A stretch of DNA of 64,000 nt from Sycobia sp. Sy_11 (taxonomy: Eukaryota > Arthropoda > Insecta > Hymenoptera > Epichrysomallidae), in NCBI GenBank assembly GCA_018907035.1, contig JACCIC010000051.1:3057001-3121000 (forward strand). Reading direction: 5' to 3'. The translations under genes and the position numbers were made by a program. The notes beneath the pieces were generated by a model that was not told the DNA's origin, did not search any database, and worked only from the letters and a program-made list of their open reading frames with translations. Within the stretch, counting starts at the first letter, position 1, and the number at the start of each line of letters is the position of its first letter. Shown in pieces: positions 62,201 to 64,000 of this stretch.

Positions 62201-62548
62201 GATCATTTTTTGGACTTAGTAATCTGCAAAAATCATAAGGTAATGCTACAAAAAATATAAGGTAATACAAAGCTACTGAGGCAATCTTAAAGGGTAAGTA
62301 AGTAAGTTCTTCTGTGCATCCAGATTATTAGAATTGTGCTCAATGAAAAGCCTTGGGAAAGTAGTCTGGCTTATGGGCTTGACTTTGAATGTTTTGTGTA
62401 TAATAACTTTGATATTATTTAACTAAAAATTAATCGTTATTATTTTTTACGTAATTAAATTTAAGAGAAATTAATTTTCTTTTTTACCATACATACCGAT
62501 TTGCGAAACTACCATATAGCAGATAAATATTACAAACATTGTACTCAT
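56214..62548 (-). CDS. Secreted S1 serine protease, chymotrypsin-like, 4 exons, 283 aa
   Basis: Exons: 62497-62548, 57941-58232, 56467-56803, 56214-56384 (852 nt; phases 1, 2, 0 consistent). The tiny first exon encodes a signal peptide (MSTMFVIFICYMVVSQI), and its phase matches the next exon exactly. The mature-type N-terminus GILGGYPANVGQFPSIVAL is at residues 22-40. The catalytic triad is His67 (VLTAGHC), Asp121 (DDIGLVK) and Ser230 (SGDSGGPL). The residue six before the catalytic Ser is Ser, as in chymotrypsin, rather than the Asp of trypsin, so large hydrophobic P1 residues are the likely preference (inference). There is no Arg or Lys just before ILGG, so the usual trypsin-type zymogen activation site is missing. 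There is no clip domain. Length is normal for a simple secreted insect S1 protease. Intron 1 is 4.3 kb. Confidence 0.93.
57193..57815. mobile_element. Candidate MITE with 10-bp terminal repeats and TTA duplication
   Basis: CAAGGGGAGT at 57193-57202 is matched by its exact reverse complement at 57806-57815. Both ends are flanked by TTA (57190-57192 and 57816-57818). A 3-bp TTA duplication is the mark of PIF/Harbinger-type elements. The 623-bp interior is AT-rich with no frame. It lies wholly within protease intron 2. Confidence 0.6.
58260..58880. other. GC-richer block in protease intron 1, possible element remnant
   Basis: This block is less AT-rich than its surroundings. It contains a 96-codon plus-strand frame without recognisable motifs, a GAAGAGGGCTTTCGCCC stretch and an AATAAATCGG near 58830. 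It could be a solo LTR or other decayed element. I found no terminal repeats. Confidence 0.3.
58881..60600. other. AT-rich intronic DNA, no feature seen
   Basis: Part of protease intron 1. No exon or repeat could be supported. A slightly GC-richer patch at about 59580-59860 has no coding frame. Confidence 0.5.
60610..60790 (-). pseudogene. LINE C-terminal fragment
   Basis: The minus strand reads RISYRSLTCSLFKFNTADSD, then LCEFVKDLKTIDHVFWH. This is the pattern of the Cys/His-rich C-terminus of LINE reverse transcriptases, where CxC and DHVFxxC motifs follow a short helix. One of the cysteines is already lost and a stop follows. It lies in protease intron 1. Confidence 0.6.
60791..62496. other. 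AT-rich intronic DNA, no feature seen
   Basis: The remainder of protease intron 1 up to the signal-peptide exon. A minus-strand frame at 61456-61692 has no recognisable motif or splice support. Confidence 0.45.
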
Positions 62549-63019
62549 TTTTTTACAGTAACCAGGCCTATGTCGAAATCAATTATAATAGATACTAACT
62601 AGTGTATTAATATCGAAATATGTCTTATATTTACAAAGTTAAATTTATCAGATGTTTAATGATGAAGATGAATTATATTATAATATATTTGAATAAGATA
62701 AAATAACAAAGATTCTTTATGAGTGGATCTTTTTGAAATATATATCAAGTTGAATTTCTTATGTTATTATAACTCTTAATGAAAATAGTTAATAATCTGA
62801 ATTCTAAATAATACAATAAAGCATTTAAATCATTTGAACTGAATATAAAAAATAAATGCTAATTATGAAATGCAAACTTTTCTTGTAAATATAACTTTTT
62901 TATCTATATTATTAAATATCTATTCGTTTCCTGCACCACAAATTAAATATAAATTTGTATATTATAGAGTTCAGAATATATTATTCTGTTATCTTAGAAA
63001 AATTAATTTTAAATGTTAT

Positions 63020-63208
63020 AAATTAATAAATATTTCTATTGTTCTTACAGTCCAATTAAATAAATTAAAAATTAATACATAATAATATCAATATATATTT
63101 ATATAAATACATATCAATAATCTTGATATAAATATATATTGATATTATTATGTATTAATTTTAATTTATTTAATTGGACTGTAAGACCATAGAAATATTT
63201 ATTAATTT
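63020..63208. repeat. Near-perfect 84-bp-arm hairpin
   Basis: The arm at 63020-63104 and the arm at 63126-63208 are reverse complements with very few mismatches, around a loop of about 21 bp. The shared sequence includes CTTACAGTCCAATTAAATAA and ATTAATACATAATAATATCA. No target duplication is obvious and the sequence is non-coding. Confidence 0.88.
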
Positions 63209-63820
63209 ATCTAAAAACAGTCGACATAAGCACATTTAAAGTATTTTAAATGTTATAAGTTTCTTCATATTTTAAAACCTACATATATTACTCAATATTG
63301 GTAAATAATTATTTCATAGTAAAAGATAATAGCATCATAGTTATTTACATTTAAGATTTTATTTAAAAAATTAGTGAAATGCACTCAATTGTCTCTACGA
63401 TACGATAAATACGATAAAAAAGATATATAATAATATATCCATGTGGAAAAGTCTAAAATTTTTATACAATAACAATATAAGTTTTTTTCATTTTTTCTTC
63501 ATCATGAAATGTGTATTTTTTGCTGGTTTATACTTATTATTAATTTGTAAATTTTCAGAACCACATTCTTCATTATAGAACTTGATACTGTATGGTCAGT
63601 TTTCTATAAAAATATTTTTGCGCTATTAAAAGAACCTCCAAAGTTGCGGAGTGATTCCCAAATTCTTACGAGATCTATATCAATAAATCGTAAATAAAAT
63701 ATCGTTTTAAAAATAGTGGAATAGCTCTGAAGTCAAAAATAAAGTTAAAAATGTTAAAAATTGAAGATAAACATAGTTATCAAACACAGATTTACTGATT
63801 TTTTAGTATTGAAATGTATA

Positions 63821-63945
63821 GTCGTGAGCACCTTGGCTTAACGGCAGTCATTGTGTGCATTCCACATCAGAGATCCAAAGTCGAGATTATTATCTAATCT
63901 AATCTAATCTAATCAGATCCGTAGTTTCTTAAGCTGATAAATAAA
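63821..63945 (+). mobile_element. Candidate tRNA-derived SINE
   Basis: The segment starting GTCGTGAGCACC contains TTGGCTTAACGG, a good match to a tRNA A box. About 40 bp on comes GATCCAAAGTC, a degenerate B box. It ends in a TCTAA pentamer run (about 63893-63914). The flanks cannot pair into an acceptor stem, so it is not a tRNA gene; a SINE head is the best reading. Confidence 0.5.
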
Positions 63946-64000
63946 TGGCGATTGTTTTCTTTGTATAACAGTCGCATGTTGTTCTAATAGAATCGTAAAA

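Noticed and set aside
63821..63895. A possible tRNA gene
   Set aside because: A- and B-box-like motifs are present but the ends cannot form an acceptor stem, so a SINE-like head fits better.

Overview
The window is nuclear DNA from an animal, almost certainly an insect. It is very AT-rich, with many long (TA)n tracts. Its protein-coding genes are split by short GT-AG introns, and it carries insect-type mobile elements (mariner, Ty3/gypsy, R1-like LINE, Penelope-like). A hymenopteran is my best guess from base composition and element mix, but the sequence does not prove it. There is no operon-like structure and no clear stand-alone tRNA or rRNA gene.

Layout. A mariner element with a broken transposase sits at 61-1216. 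Five genes were rebuilt by hand by matching splice sites and intron phases, all on the minus strand: (1) an unrecognised single-pass membrane protein of 386 aa (4840-9677), whose GC-rich promoter region may be shared with an orphan plus-strand exon (10051-10293); (2) a complete protein kinase D gene, 12 coding exons and 820 aa (19233-27161), with a 5' UTR exon near 28.15-28.5 kb; (3) a pterin-4a-carbinolamine dehydratase, 3 exons and 140 aa (34507-39611); (4) RNA polymerase I subunit RPA49/POLR1E, 5 exons and 379 aa (39953-41407), only 341 bp upstream of gene 3 and in the same orientation; (5) a secreted chymotrypsin-like serine protease, 4 exons and 283 aa (56214-62548). In each case the exon lengths sum to a whole number of codons and all intron phases agree.

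The region 43.6-56.2 kb is a mobile-element cluster. It holds a hAT-like foldback element with about 285-bp arms, a complete Ty3/gypsy LTR retrotransposon (44357-52893) with matching 710-bp LTRs and a GCCCC target duplication, a Penelope-like GIY-YIG fragment and an R1-like LINE remnant. The retrotransposon pol is broken by two frame changes. Between RNase H and integrase it encodes a segment that aligns well with the OARD1/TARG1-type macrodomain (ADP-ribose hydrolase fold). This is the most unusual item in the window.

The remaining sequence (1.2-4.8, 10.3-19.1, 28.8-34.5, 41.9-43.6 and 58.2-63.8 kb) is AT-rich intron or intergenic DNA. It contains microsatellites, a dispersed AT-rich repeat family, GC-rich inverted repeats at 32.7-33.5 kb, a candidate MITE with TTA duplications in a protease intron, a strong 84-bp-arm hairpin at 63.1 kb and a tRNA-derived SINE-like sequence at 63.8 kb. 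The genes are not visibly functionally linked.
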